From the NCBI GenBank assembly GCA_036563505.1, contig DATCMH010000016.1, positions 262,828 through 326,827 on the forward strand: a stretch of DNA of 64,000 nucleotides, in the 5' to 3' direction. Shown one piece after another: positions 33,638-42,566 of the stretch. A model generated the notes under the pieces. That model was given only the letters and a program-made list of their open reading frames with translations. It did not search any database and was not told where the DNA came from. The translations under genes and the position numbers were made by a program. The DNA is from DATCMH01 sp036563505. Its GTDB lineage: Bacteria > Pseudomonadota > Alphaproteobacteria > Rhizobiales > Beijerinckiaceae. Numbering within the stretch: position 1 is the stretch's first letter; every line of letters begins with the position of its first letter.

Positions 33638-34066
33638 TCACGGATAGGTGCAGACGTAGCGCATGCCGTCGCTGGCGAGGAAGGTGCCGCTCGCCGGATC
33701 GTAGGAGCGGTAGCGCCGGGCGCAGTAGGCGGCGACCTGCGGGTCCGCGACGCCGGGCGGAGGCGGGGCAGCCTGGGCCTGGTTGGCGATGGCGCCCGCG
33801 ATGAGCGCGCCGGCCGCGAGGCCCGCGACGCCCGCGGCCGCGGCGCCGCCGTAGCCCCGCCCGCGATAGTAGGGGCGTCCGTAATAGCGCCCGGCATAGG
33901 GGCGCCCGACATAAGGACGACCGCGGTAGTAGCCGTACTGCGTGTAGGCCTCGGCGGGGCCGGCCCGCTCGACGGCGGGGGTGGACTGGGCCTGCGGCGC
34001 GGCCGAGACCGGTCCGGCGGAGGCGAGGAGGGCTGCCGTGAGGGCAGCGGCGGCGAGGGCTCGCAT
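33638..34066 (-). CDS. BA14K-family exported protein
   Basis: The ATG at 34066 gives 142 residues. The N-terminus is a signal peptide (ALAAAALTAALLASAGPVSA). A Tyr/Arg/Gly-rich middle (YYRGRPYVGRPYAGRYYG) is followed by a Gly/Ala hydrophobic segment. The C-terminal BA14K domain reads AAYCARRYRSYDPASGTFL and ends YVCTYP, with two Cys that may form a disulfide. BA14K is an immunoreactive Brucella protein; relatives are common in Hyphomicrobiales envelopes. Function is unknown. A longer frame on this strand (to 36235) is an artefact over other genes. Confidence 0.88.
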   Translation of the reverse strand: MRALAAAALTAALLASAGPVSAAPQAQSTPAVERAGPAEAYTQYGYYRGRPYVGRPYAGRYYGRPYYRGRGYGGAAAAGVAGLAAGALIAGAIANQAQAAPPPPGVADPQVAAYCARRYRSYDPASGTFLASDGMRYVCTYP

Positions 34067-34283
34067 GGGGTCTTGACGTCTCCCGTTCGGTCCGACCTGC
34101 GACGGCGCCGGCCGGACAGTGGCCATGAGGCGCAGGCGATCCCGCCCGCGCCGCGGCGAAGGTGCCGCCGGAGCGGCGGCCCCGAGGTGCGTCCGCGCAC
34201 GCTCGGGCCGCCACCTTACTCTGGGGCAAGCGTCAACGCCAAGGTGGAGGCGTCGGGTCGCATCCCGAGCGGCCGGCGCCTTC

Positions 34284-34308
34284 GGAACCGGGCTCCGCTC
34301 CGCCCGTT
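34284..34308 (+). promoter_or_regulatory. EcfG-type general-stress promoter
   Basis: GGAAC (34284-34288), 16 bases, CGTT (34305-34308), an exact match to GGAAC-N16/17-CGTT. The start codon of the SDR gene at 34340 is 31 bases after the -10 element, a normal short leader. This fits general-stress control of that gene; it is a prediction. Confidence 0.6.
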
Positions 34309-34339
34309 GGCACCGGTCGTCTGAGACCGGACCCGCGAG

Positions 34340-35320
34340 ATGGCCATGAAGGATCTGGGACGAAGCACCGTCGTCATCACCGGCGCATCGAGCGGCATCG
34401 GCCGCGCTGCGGCGCGCGCCTTCGCCGAGCGGGGCGCCCGGGTCGTGGTGGCGGCGCGCCGGGCCGACGCGCTGGCCGAAGTGGTGCGCGACTGCGAGGC
34501 CCGAGGGGCGCGAGCGCTCGCCGTGCCGACCGACGTCACCGATCCGCAGGCCGTCGAGGCGCTCGCGGCGGCGGCGCTCGACGCCTTCGGGGTCATCGAC
34601 GTCTGGGTCAACAATGCCGGGACGGGGGTCTTCGGACCCTTCACCGCCGGCCATCCCGCGCTGCACCGGCAGGTGATCGCCGTAAACCTCATGGGCGCGG
34701 TGCACGGCGCGACTGCTGTCCTGCCCCACTTCCTTGCCCGCGGCGAAGGCATCCTCGTCAACACCGTTTCCATGGGGGGCTGGGCGCCGGTTCCCTTTGC
34801 GGCGACCTACACGGCGAGCAAGTTCGGTTTGCGCGGGTTCTCCGCGAGCCTGCGCCAGGAGTTGCGCGAGCATCGCGGCATCCATGTCTGCGGCGTGTTC
34901 CCCGCCTCCATCGACACGCCCGGCTTCGCCCACGGGGCGAACGTCTCCGGCCGCGCCCTCGATCCCGGCCCTCTCGTCTACCCGCCCGAGGACGTGGCGG
35001 CGGCCATCGTCGGCCTGGTGGATTGGCCCCGCGACGAGATCGCGGTGGGCTGGCCGGCCCGCGCCGCCCAGATCGCCTACGGCTTCGCGCCGGGGCCGAC
35101 GGAGTACGCGCTCGGCGCCGCGCTGCGCCGCTACCTGCGCCGAGCCCCGCCGGCGCCCCGCTCGGACGGCTCGCTCGTCACGCCGCGCCCGGAAGGGCGG
35201 GCAACGACGGGAGGCTGGCAGGCCCGCAAGGGAAGGGCCGGCCGTCTCGCCCCCTTCGCGCTCGCCGGCGTCGCCCTGCTTCTCGGCACGACGGCGCTCG
35301 CCGCGCGGTCCCGGCGCTGA
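34340..35320 (+). CDS. SDR-family oxidoreductase with C-terminal membrane anchor
   Basis: The protein has 326 residues. The classical SDR part (1-240) shows TGASSGIG (NAD(P)-binding), NNAG, catalytic Ser in NTVSMGGW and the Tyr/Lys pair in YTASKFG. The C-terminal extension contains a membrane segment (APFALAGVALLLGTTALAA, about 302-320). The arrangement resembles DHRS7-like SDRs found next to stress genes. Substrate is unknown. The EcfG-like promoter upstream suggests stress induction. The HAD hydrolase gene follows after 120 bases on the same strand. Confidence 0.9.
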   Translation: MAMKDLGRSTVVITGASSGIGRAAARAFAERGARVVVAARRADALAEVVRDCEARGARALAVPTDVTDPQAVEALAAAALDAFGVIDVWVNNAGTGVFGPFTAGHPALHRQVIAVNLMGAVHGATAVLPHFLARGEGILVNTVSMGGWAPVPFAATYTASKFGLRGFSASLRQELREHRGIHVCGVFPASIDTPGFAHGANVSGRALDPGPLVYPPEDVAAAIVGLVDWPRDEIAVGWPARAAQIAYGFAPGPTEYALGAALRRYLRRAPPAPRSDGSLVTPRPEGRATTGGWQARKGRAGRLAPFALAGVALLLGTTALAARSRR

Positions 35321-35440
35321 CCTGCCGCGCCGGCATATGATTGAAACGAGACGGAGGCATGCCTTGACGGGCCGGTCCACGCGCCTTAGGCCGCGCCCTC
35401 CTTCGATCCGGTCCTCACGATCCAGGCGCCCGCCGGCCCC

Positions 35441-36097
35441 ATGTCCTACGACCTCGTCCTCTTCGACTTCGACGGCACGCTCGCCGACAGCGCGGCGTGG
35501 TTTCGCCGCGTCATCAACGGCGTCGCCGCGCGCTACCACTTCCGCCCCGTCGCCGAGCACGAATTCGAGGCACTGCGCGGTCAGGACAATCGTGCCATCA
35601 TCCGGCATCTGGGCGTGCCATCCTGGAAGATGCCCCTCATCGCTAATCACATGCGCCGGCTGATGAGCCGCGATCTCGACACGATCGCCCTCTTTCCCGG
35701 GGTGCCCTCCTTGCTGCGGGCCCTGGTCGAGGAGGGCGCGACGCTCGCCGTCGTGAGCTCCAACACGGAGGAGAACGTCCGCGCCGTGCTCGGGCCGGAT
35801 GCGGCGGAGCTCATCCGCTACTACGCCTGCGGCGCCTCGCTCTTCGGCAAGGCGGCGAAGTTCCGCCAGGTGCTGAAGGCGAGCCGCGTGCCGGCCGACC
35901 GGGCGCTTGCCGTCGGCGACGAGGCCCGCGACATCGAGGCGGCCCGGGCCGCCGGCGTCGCCGCGGGCGCGGTGGCCTGGGGCTACGCCACGCCGGAATT
36001 CCTGCGCTCGCGCGAGCCGACGATCATGTTCGACAGTTTTGAGGCGATCGTCGCCGCGGTGGCGGGCGGCCCGGCCGCTTCCCGCGCCGCTGCGTGA
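35441..36097 (+). CDS. HAD-superfamily hydrolase (phosphoglycolate phosphatase-like)
   Basis: The 218-residue protein has the four HAD motifs: motif I FDFDGTLADS (about residues 7-16), motif II VVSSNTEEN, motif III Lys in LFGKAAKFRQVL and motif IV VGDEARDIEAARAAG. A helical cap between motifs I and II marks subfamily IA, as in phosphoglycolate phosphatase (Gph). The substrate is not defined by sequence; phosphoglycolate or another sugar phosphate is typical. Start ATG follows a short leader after the SDR gene. Confidence 0.88.
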   Translation: MSYDLVLFDFDGTLADSAAWFRRVINGVAARYHFRPVAEHEFEALRGQDNRAIIRHLGVPSWKMPLIANHMRRLMSRDLDTIALFPGVPSLLRALVEEGATLAVVSSNTEENVRAVLGPDAAELIRYYACGASLFGKAAKFRQVLKASRVPADRALAVGDEARDIEAARAAGVAAGAVAWGYATPEFLRSREPTIMFDSFEAIVAAVAGGPAASRAAA

Positions 36098-36136
36098 GAG
36101 GCACCCCGTTCGGTGATCTTCGTCCCACCCACCCAC

Positions 36137-36248
36137 CCTCATCCTGAAGTGCGAAGGCGCAAGCCTGAGCCTCGAAGGAGGGCTCCAGGACCGTTGACGT
36201 CTCTGGAGCCCTCCTTCGAGGCCGCTGCGCGGCACCTCAGGATGAGGG
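36137..36248. repeat. Long palindromic repeat, family A
   Basis: Arms of about 45 bases: left has CCTCATCCTGAAGTGC and CTCGAAGGAGGGCTCCAGG, right has the complement CTGGAGCCCTCCTTCGAG and GCACCTCAGGATGAGG. Related copies are at 41062-41174, 45967-46078 and 53897-54007. Confidence 0.85.
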
Positions 36249-36300
36249 GGGAGGGTTGGGCCGGCTTGCCGGTCCCTATCCTCCTCTGGAATTCCGGCTC

Positions 36301-36873
36301 TTGAGCACCCGCACGATCCTCTGCATCCGCCACGGCGAGTCGACCTTCAACGTCGCCTACCGCGAGACGGGGATCGACCCGCTCCACCCCGACGCCCGGC
36401 TCACGCCCCGCGGCGAGGCCCAGGTGCGGGAGGCGCGCCTGGCGCTGCGCTCCGTGCCCGTCGACCTCGTGGTGACCTCGCCCCTGACCCGGGCGCTCCA
36501 GACGACGCAGGGCATTTTCGGCGACCATCCGTCGACGCCGCGCGTCCTCGTCGAGGCGCTTCACCGCGAGCATTGCGCCTCGAGCTGCGACATCGGCCGC
36601 TCGCCGGCCGCGCTCGCAAAGGAATTTCCAGGGCTCGCCCTCGACCACCTGCCCGAGATCTGGTGGCACGTCCACGACGAGCCCGACGAGCGCGGCGTCT
36701 GCTTCGAGCCGATCGAGGCGCTCCAGGAGCGGGTCGAGCTGTTCAAGGCCTGGCTCCTGGCCCGCCCCGAACCCCGGATCGCGGTCGTCGGCCACGGCAC
36801 CTTCTTCCACCACCTCACGGGCCAGTGGCTCGACAATTGCGGCATCCTCCCGCTGGATCTCGGGGCGCCTTAG
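36301..36873 (+). CDS. Histidine phosphatase family protein (phosphoglycerate mutase-like)
   Basis: The TTG at 36301 gives 190 residues; the upstream frame starts inside the family A repeat and is not credible. The catalytic motif RHGEST lies at residues 9-14 (phospho-His 10), with conserved Arg in SPLTRALQTTQ. The second His lies in VVGHGTFFHHLTG near the C-terminus, and the third conserved region EALHREHCASSCDIGRS is altered compared with classical GpmA. The family removes or moves phosphate from sugars or proteins; the substrate is unknown. It precedes pgi on the same strand by 59 bases. Confidence 0.85.
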   Translation: MSTRTILCIRHGESTFNVAYRETGIDPLHPDARLTPRGEAQVREARLALRSVPVDLVVTSPLTRALQTTQGIFGDHPSTPRVLVEALHREHCASSCDIGRSPAALAKEFPGLALDHLPEIWWHVHDEPDERGVCFEPIEALQERVELFKAWLLARPEPRIAVVGHGTFFHHLTGQWLDNCGILPLDLGAP

Positions 36874-36932
36874 CCGCGTGACCAGAACGAGCCTGCCTGC
36901 TAAGGCAGCGCGATCAGGACCAGGAGGGGATC

Positions 36933-38567
36933 GTGACCGAGGACGCACTCTGGCAAGAGCTCGGCCGTCTGGCCGAGAGCGCCCGCGGCCGTTCCCTGCG
37001 CGCGCTCTTTGCCGAGGATCCGGACCGGTTCGCGCGCTTCTCGCGCCGCTTCGGCACCATGCTCTTCGACTTCTCCAAGACGAGCCTGACGGACGACGAT
37101 TTGCGGTGTCTTCTCGACCTCGCCCGAGCGGCGGGCGTTGAGGAGAAGCGCGACGCGATGCTCTCGGGCGCGCCTTACAATCTCACCGAGGGACGGGCCG
37201 CGCTCCATGCGGCGTTGCGCGCGGATCCTAAGCGGGCGATCGCGGTGGAGGGCCGCAACGTCGTGCCGGAGGTCGAGGCGGTGCTCGCCCGCATGGCCGC
37301 GTTCGTGCAAGGCGTGCGCTCCGGCGCGGTGGCGGGTGCGGACGGGGAGCCGTTCACGGCGGTCCTCAACATCGGCATCGGCGGCTCGGACCTCGGCCCG
37401 GCCATGGCGACCCTGGCGCTGGCACCGTTCCACGATGGGCCGCGGGTCGTTTACGTCTCCAACGTCGACGGCGCGCATTTGGCCGACACGCTCAAAAGCC
37501 TCGACCCGGCCCGCACCCTCGTCATCGTCGCCTCCAAGACCTTCACCACCGTCGAGACCATGACCAACGCCGCCAGCGCCCGGCGCTGGATCGTGGAGGC
37601 GCTGGGCGAAGAGGCGGTGTCGAAGCACTTCGCCGCCGTCTCGACGGCGCTCGACAAGGTCGCCGCCTTCGGCATCAATGAGACCAACGTCTTCGGCTTC
37701 TGGGACTGGGTCGGCGGGCGCTATTCCGTCTGGTCGGCGGTGGGCCTGCCTCTGATGATCGCGGTGGGCGAGGACAACTTCCGCGCCTTCCTGGCCGGCG
37801 CCCGGGCCATGGACGAGCACTTCGCCTCAGCGCCGCTCGCCGACAACCTGCCGGTACTCCTGGCTTTGGTCGGCGTCTGGCACCGCAGCGGGCTCGGCCT
37901 TCCGAGCCGGGCCGTCATCCCTTACGACCAGCGCCTCGCGCGGCTGCCGGCCTACCTGCAGCAGCTCGACATGGAATCGAACGGCAAGGGGGTGCGCCGG
38001 GACGGAACGCCGGTCTCTCGTCCGACGGGGCCCGTGGTCTGGGGCGAGCCCGGCACCAACGGCCAGCACGCCTTCTTCCAGCTTCTCCACCAGGGCACGG
38101 ACGTCGTGCCCGTCGAATTTCTCGTCGCTGCGGAAGGCCACGAGCCGGATCTCGCCCATCACCACGCCCTGCTCTTGGCCAACTGCCTCGCCCAGGGCGA
38201 AGCGTTGATGCGCGGGCGCACCCTCGACGAAGCGCGGGCGCAGCTCGCCGGGCGCGGGCTTCCCGAAGCCGAGGTGGAGCGCCTCGCGCCGCACCGGGTC
38301 TTTCCCGGAGACCGGCCCTCGACCACGCTGCTCTACCCTCGGCTCGACCCGGCAACGCTTGGATCGATCCTTGCCCTCTGCGAGCACCGGGTCTTCGTCG
38401 AGGCGGCGATCTGGGACATCAACCCCTTCGACCAGTGGGGCGTCGAGCTCGGCAAGGAGCTCGCCACGGCGCTCCAGCCCCTCGTCGAGGGCAAGGCGCC
38501 GCTCGAGGGCCGGGACGGCTCGACGCTCGGGCTTCTTCGCGCCGTGCGCGACCTGCGGAAGGCCTGA
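36933..38567 (+). CDS. pgi: Glucose-6-phosphate isomerase
   Basis: A GTG start at 36933 has AGGAGGGG seven bases upstream, giving 544 residues, the normal size for the bacterial enzyme. It interconverts glucose 6-phosphate and fructose 6-phosphate in glycolysis and gluconeogenesis. Signatures: GGSDLGPAM (phosphosugar-binding), VVWGEPGTNGQHAFFQLLHQG (shown in part) and KAFxxNR-like KQLEMESNGK analogues in LQQLDMESNGKGV. The enzyme is a cytoplasmic dimer. The YbaK-like gene follows three bases after the stop. Confidence 0.97.
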   Translation: MTEDALWQELGRLAESARGRSLRALFAEDPDRFARFSRRFGTMLFDFSKTSLTDDDLRCLLDLARAAGVEEKRDAMLSGAPYNLTEGRAALHAALRADPKRAIAVEGRNVVPEVEAVLARMAAFVQGVRSGAVAGADGEPFTAVLNIGIGGSDLGPAMATLALAPFHDGPRVVYVSNVDGAHLADTLKSLDPARTLVIVASKTFTTVETMTNAASARRWIVEALGEEAVSKHFAAVSTALDKVAAFGINETNVFGFWDWVGGRYSVWSAVGLPLMIAVGEDNFRAFLAGARAMDEHFASAPLADNLPVLLALVGVWHRSGLGLPSRAVIPYDQRLARLPAYLQQLDMESNGKGVRRDGTPVSRPTGPVVWGEPGTNGQHAFFQLLHQGTDVVPVEFLVAAEGHEPDLAHHHALLLANCLAQGEALMRGRTLDEARAQLAGRGLPEAEVERLAPHRVFPGDRPSTTLLYPRLDPATLGSILALCEHRVFVEAAIWDINPFDQWGVELGKELATALQPLVEGKAPLEGRDGSTLGLLRAVRDLRKA

Positions 38568-38570
38568 GCC

Positions 38571-39098
38571 GTGATCCCCGCCACGCCCGCCGCGCTCTTC
38601 GCCGCCCTCGACGCGCTCGCCATCCCTCACCGCACGGTCGAGCACCCGGCGACCTTCACCGTCGCGGAATCGAAGCCGATCAAGGCTTCGATCCCCGGCG
38701 CGCACTCGAAAAACCTCTTCGTCAAGGACAAGAAAGGGCGGCTCTACCTCGTCACCGCCAAGGACGAGACCCCGATCGATCTCAAGAGACTCCACGAGAC
38801 CATCGGCGCCTCGGGCCGCCTCTCCTTCGGCACGGCGGAGCAGCTCATGACCCATCTCGGGGTCGAGCCGGGCTCGGTCACGCCCTTCGCCGTCATGAAC
38901 GACCTGAGGGCTCTGGTGACGGTGATCCTCGACGCGGCGCTGATGACGCACGAGACCGTCAACTTCCACCCGCTCGTCAACACGATGACGACCTCGATCC
39001 ACCGCGACGACCTCGTGCGCTTCCTGGAGAGCACGGGTCATCCGCCCCGCATCCTGGCCCTGCCTGCCCCAGCCCTGGCGGCGGAGGCCTCGCCCTAG
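38571..39098 (+). CDS. Prolyl-tRNA deacylase-like protein (ProXp-ala/PrdX family)
   Basis: The GTG start at 38571 gives 175 residues. The YbaK/ProRS-associated domain has the catalytic-lysine region IPGAHSKNLFVKDKKGRLYL, with ETPIDLKRL and VNFHPLVNTMTT later. Free-standing proteins of this type (ProXp-ala/PrdX) hydrolyse mischarged Ala-tRNAPro and similar species, guarding translation fidelity. It directly follows pgi in what is probably one transcript. A second, YbaK/EbsC-type deacylase is encoded at 60317-60790, so the window holds two trans-editing candidates. Confidence 0.9.
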   Translation: MIPATPAALFAALDALAIPHRTVEHPATFTVAESKPIKASIPGAHSKNLFVKDKKGRLYLVTAKDETPIDLKRLHETIGASGRLSFGTAEQLMTHLGVEPGSVTPFAVMNDLRALVTVILDAALMTHETVNFHPLVNTMTTSIHRDDLVRFLESTGHPPRILALPAPALAAEASP

Positions 39099-39162
39099 CC
39101 TTGGCCGGCCTCAGGCCCCATCTGAGGCCCTGAATTCTCAGCACCTTCCTCCGCAGGTTCTC

Positions 39163-40059
39163 ATGCTCGCCGACCAAGCGCCCGCCCCTGACGGGCTCAT
39201 CAAGGACACCACCACCGCGGCCTTCCGCCAGGACGTGCTGCAGGAATCCCTCAAGCAGCCGGTGCTCGTCGATTTCTGGGCGCCCTGGTGCGGCCCGTGC
39301 AAGCAGCTCACCCCCGTGCTTGAGAAGGCGGTCAAGGCCGCCGGCGGCAAGGTGAAGCTCGTCAAGATGAACATCGACGAGCACCCGCAGATCGCGGGCC
39401 AGCTCGGCATCCAATCGATCCCCGCGGTGATCGCCTTCTCCCGCGGTCAGCCGGCCGACGGCTTCATGGGCGCCTTGCCTGAGAGTCAGGTGAAGGGCTT
39501 CATCGAGCGCCTCGTCGGCCCCGTGGGCCCGAGCGCCGCCGAGGCGCTGATGGACGAAGCGCAGGCGCTGGCCGCCGAGGGCGACGCGGCGGGCGCCGCC
39601 GAGCTCTACGCCGCGGTGCTGGCGCAGGACCCGGAGAACGTGGCGGCCGTCGCGGCTTTGGCCAAGCTCCACCTCGACCTCGGCGATCTCGAGGGCGCCA
39701 AGCGCTTCCTCGGCATGGTGCCGGCCGCGAAAGCCAACGACCCGGCGGTGGCCGGGGCGCGGGCCGCCATCGAGCTCGCCGAACAGGCGGCCGATCTCGG
39801 CGACACGGCCGATCTCCTGCGCCGTCTCGAGGCGGATCCCCTCGACCATCAGGCCCGTTTCGACCTGGCGCTGGCGCTCAACGCCCGCGGCAAGCGCGCC
39901 GAGGCGGCCGACCAGCTCCTTGACATCGTGCGCCGCGACCGCAGTTGGAACGACGACGGCGCCCGCAAGCAGCTCGTCCAGTTCTTCGAGGCCTGGGGCC
40001 CGATGGATGAGGCTACGGTGGCGGGGCGGCGGCGGTTGTCCTCGATCCTGTTCGCCTGA
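39163..40059 (+). CDS. Thioredoxin-fold/TPR co-chaperone, CnoX (YbbN)-like
   Basis: The protein has 298 residues. An N-terminal thioredoxin domain (about 15-120) contains the active CGPC motif (FWAPWCGPCKQL, residues 39-49). TPR-like helical repeats follow to residue 290. This is the architecture of E. coli CnoX/YbbN, which protects proteins from chlorine stress and passes clients to GroEL and DnaK. E. coli CnoX lacks an active CxxC; alphaproteobacterial forms such as this retain it, so an added redox role is possible. It heads a run with the LON-domain gene and Trm112 gene. Confidence 0.9.
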   Translation: MLADQAPAPDGLIKDTTTAAFRQDVLQESLKQPVLVDFWAPWCGPCKQLTPVLEKAVKAAGGKVKLVKMNIDEHPQIAGQLGIQSIPAVIAFSRGQPADGFMGALPESQVKGFIERLVGPVGPSAAEALMDEAQALAAEGDAAGAAELYAAVLAQDPENVAAVAALAKLHLDLGDLEGAKRFLGMVPAAKANDPAVAGARAAIELAEQAADLGDTADLLRRLEADPLDHQARFDLALALNARGKRAEAADQLLDIVRRDRSWNDDGARKQLVQFFEAWGPMDEATVAGRRRLSSILFA

Positions 40060-40112
40060 CCGGGCTGTCCCGGCGGGGCGGGCAGGCGGGCGGCTCAAGG
40101 GGTGATGCGCCG

Positions 40113-40784
40113 ATGGCCATGAACGTGGTCTACAAGGGCCCGCAGGACTGCCCGGAGGCGATCCCCGTCTTCCCGCTGCCTGGTGCCCTGCTCCTGCCGC
40201 GCGGGCAGATGCCGCTCAACATCTTCGAGCCGCGCTATGTCACGATGATCGACGACGTCCTGAAGAGCCATCGCATCATCGGCATGATCCAGCCCGACCC
40301 GGAGACGGGCGGCGCCTCCGTCGCGCCCCGGCTCTACGGCGTCGGCTGCGCCGGGCGCATCACCCAGCTCGCGGAGACGGGGGACGGGCGCTACCTCCTG
40401 ACGCTGGGCGGCATCGCGCGCTTCCGCGTGGTGGAGGAGCTCTCGGTGCTCACCCCCTACCGCCAGTGCCGCGTGGACTTCCAGCCCTTCGCCACGGACT
40501 TCAAACCGCGCCACGGCGAGGAGGCCGTAAACCGGCCGGGCGTGCTGAAGGCCCTCCGCGACTTCGTCCAGGCCGCCGAAGTGAAGGTGGATTGGGACGG
40601 CATCGACGAGGCGCCGAACGAAGCCCTCGTCAACGCGCTTTGCATGATGAGCCCCTTCGGCGTCCGCGAGAAGCAGGCCATGCTCGAGGCCCCGGATCTG
40701 AGGACCCGCGCCGAGGTGCTCATCGCCGTCACCGAAATCGAGCTCGCCCGCGGCGAGGGCGGCGGCGAGCCGACCTTGCAATGA
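40113..40784 (+). CDS. LON N-terminal (substrate-binding) domain protein
   Basis: The 223-residue protein begins with an IPVFPLPGALLLPRGQMPLN motif, the start of the LON peptidase N-terminal domain, and lacks the Lon ATPase and protease domains. The Lon N-domain binds unfolded or degron-bearing substrates. Free-standing copies recur in alphaproteobacteria next to thioredoxin and Trm112 genes, as here. A chaperone or adaptor role is possible. Start ATG 40113; a second ATG follows at residue 3. Confidence 0.88.
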   Translation: MAMNVVYKGPQDCPEAIPVFPLPGALLLPRGQMPLNIFEPRYVTMIDDVLKSHRIIGMIQPDPETGGASVAPRLYGVGCAGRITQLAETGDGRYLLTLGGIARFRVVEELSVLTPYRQCRVDFQPFATDFKPRHGEEAVNRPGVLKALRDFVQAAEVKVDWDGIDEAPNEALVNALCMMSPFGVREKQAMLEAPDLRTRAEVLIAVTEIELARGEGGGEPTLQ

Positions 40785-40797
40785 GGATTGTTCCCCG

Positions 40798-41016
40798 ATG
40801 AGCGACGACGCGACAGCCAGCCCTGCCCCCGCCCGCGAGCCGACCCGGATCGACCCCAAGCTCCTCGAAATCCTGGTCTGTCCGCTCACCAAGGGCCGGC
40901 TCGACTACGATTCCGCGCGCCAGGAGCTCGTGAGCCGCGAGGCGAAGCTCGCCTATCCGATCCGCGACGGCATCCCGATCATGCTGCCGGAGGAGGCGCG
41001 GCCGCTGGCGGAGTAA
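40798..41016 (+). CDS. Trm112-family protein
   Basis: The 72-residue protein has the Trm112 signature EILVCPLTKGRLDYD near residues 24-38 and ends with IRDGIPIMLPEEARPL, the conserved DGIPVML segment. It has only one Cys in this motif, so a structural zinc site is not obvious. Trm112 activates methyltransferases of tRNA and release factors; bacterial YcaR-type homologues are small and poorly studied. It closes the CnoX-LON-Trm112 run. Confidence 0.9.
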   Translation: MSDDATASPAPAREPTRIDPKLLEILVCPLTKGRLDYDSARQELVSREAKLAYPIRDGIPIMLPEEARPLAE

Positions 41017-41061
41017 GGACCAACAATCGGCTTTCGCTTGAGAGCTGGTCCAACCCAATCA

Positions 41062-41174
41062 CCTCATCCTGAGGTGCGAAGGCGAAGCCTGAGTCTCGAA
41101 GGAGGGCTCCAGGACCGTTCACGCCGCTGGAGCCCTCCTTCGAGGCCGCGCGAGCGCGGCACCTCAGGAAGAGG
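41062..41174. repeat. Long palindromic repeat, family A
   Basis: Same type as the copy at 36137: arms CCTCATCCTGAGGTGCGAAGG and CACCTCAGGAAGAGG enclose GGAGGGCTCCAGG and CCTGGAGCCCTCC-related arms. It sits between convergent Trm112 and CitE-like genes, so it could also act as a bidirectional transcript end. Confidence 0.85.
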
Positions 41175-41197
41175 TGAGAGATGGGACAGGCATCGCC

Positions 41198-42076
41198 TCA
41201 CCCCGCCTTGATCGCCTCGGCCAGCACCACGGTGCGCCGGGCCATCTCGGCGTGGAGCCGCTCCACCATGCGGCCGTCGAGCGACAGGGCGCCCTTGTCC
41301 CGGTTCTCGGGCCGGTCGAAGGCGTCGATGAGGGCGCGGGCCCGCGTCACCTCCTCCTCGGCCGGGGCGAAGACCTGGTTCGCCGCCGCGATCTGGTTCG
41401 GGTGGATGAGGGTCTTGCCGTCGAAGCCGAGATCCCGGCCCTGCTCGCATTCGGCCCGAAACCCCGCCTCGTCCTGGAGCGCGTTGTAGACGCCGTCCAC
41501 CACGTCGAGGTCATAGGCGCGGGCGGCGAGCACGGCGGTGGTGAGCCAGGGCAGCATCGGTGCCCGGCCCGACATGAGGCGGGCGCGGGTCTCCTTGGCG
41601 AGGTCGTTCGTGCCGAGCACGAGGCAGGCGAGACGGCTGTCGACGTCCCGCGCCGCGCTGGCGATGGCGCCGCAGTGCAGGATGGCGAGGGGCGTCTCGA
41701 TCATGGCCCAGACCCGGGTGCGCTCGGGAGCGCCGAGACGGCGCAGGCGGCTGCCCACCGCCGACAGAGCCTCCGCGCTCGACACTTTGGGCACGAGGAT
41801 CGCGTCGGGCGCCGCCTCGGCCGCGGCTGCGAGATCGGCCTCACCGTGGGGCGTGTCCAGCGCATTGATCCGGATCACCACCTCGCGCCGCCCGAAGCCG
41901 CCAACCTTCACGGCCGCGGCGACCTGCCGGCGTGCCGCCTCTTTGGCCTCGGGCGCCACCGCGTCCTCGAGGTCGAGGATGAGGGCGTCGGCGGGGAGCG
42001 ACTTCGCCTTCTCCAGCGCCCGCGCGTTCGAACCCGGCATGTAGAGGACGCTGCGGCGGGGGCGGATCGGGATCAT
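41198..42076 (-). CDS. HpcH/HpaI aldolase / citrate lyase beta (CitE)-like CoA-ester lyase
   Basis: The ATG at 42076 gives 292 residues; a longer start at 42145 lies in the repeat. It shows the CitE/malyl-CoA lyase pattern: RRSVLYMPGSN near the N-terminus, metal ligand region ILDLEDAVAPEAKEAAR, VWAMIETPLAIL and the GFDGKTLIHPNQI motif near the C-terminus. CitE-like enzymes cleave or form C-C bonds in acyl-CoA esters (malyl-CoA, citramalyl-CoA, beta-methylmalyl-CoA). Separated by a repeat region from the SDR-PPC-ligase operon, it is probably part of the same catabolic region. The exact substrate is open. Confidence 0.87.
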   Translation of the reverse strand: MIPIRPRRSVLYMPGSNARALEKAKSLPADALILDLEDAVAPEAKEAARRQVAAAVKVGGFGRREVVIRINALDTPHGEADLAAAAEAAPDAILVPKVSSAEALSAVGSRLRRLGAPERTRVWAMIETPLAILHCGAIASAARDVDSRLACLVLGTNDLAKETRARLMSGRAPMLPWLTTAVLAARAYDLDVVDGVYNALQDEAGFRAECEQGRDLGFDGKTLIHPNQIAAANQVFAPAEEEVTRARALIDAFDRPENRDKGALSLDGRMVERLHAEMARRTVVLAEAIKAG

Positions 42077-42109
42077 GGGCGCACTCCGGTGTCGAAGGCT
42101 TCGTTTAAG

Positions 42110-42560
42110 GGGTTTTGCGGCGAGGGGAAGGGGCGGATAGGCCATTGCTCCGGGAGGGGAGTGCGGAGCGCCTTGCGGCGCGAGAGCTGTGCTGGATCCC
42201 CTTCCCCTCCGGGGGACAAGCCGCCTCCGGCCGGGGATGACAGTGGGGGCTGATCTGAGCCGTCTCCGCTGTCATCCCCGGCCGGAGCCCGACAGGGCGG
42301 AGGGGAAGGGGATCCAGCATGACTCTCGTCCCGAAGCGACGCCGTACTCTCCCCCCTCCCCTTGCGGGAGAGGATGGCCCCGCGTCAGCGGGGTCGGGAG
42401 AGGGGTGCGGCGCGAAGTGGCGCCCGGCCGACAGGCCGATCAGGGCCTCTCCGCAGCAAGCGATCCGTTCGCTTCGCGAGGCGCTGCGCGCCACCCCTCA
42501 TCCGCCTGCCTCACGCCGGGCACCTTCTCCCTCAAGGGGAGAAGGAGAGCGCGGCCCTGC
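42110..42560. repeat. Palindromic repeats between lyase and SDR genes, no gene
   Basis: A GGATCCCCTTCCCCTCCGG...CCGGAGGGGAAGGGGATCC-type inverted pair spans about 42185-42320, with CATCCCCGGCCGG cores between. GGGAGAGG/CCTCTCCC elements and a family C hairpin (CACCTTCTCC, about 42520-42545) follow. Frames here encode Arg/Pro-rich palindrome translations only. Confidence 0.75.
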
Positions 42561-42566
42561 CCGACC

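Noticed and set aside
33638..36235. 865-residue minus-strand protein
   Set aside because: Most of this frame is antisense to the SDR and HAD genes and has shadow composition; only the 142-residue BA14K end with its own signal peptide is real.
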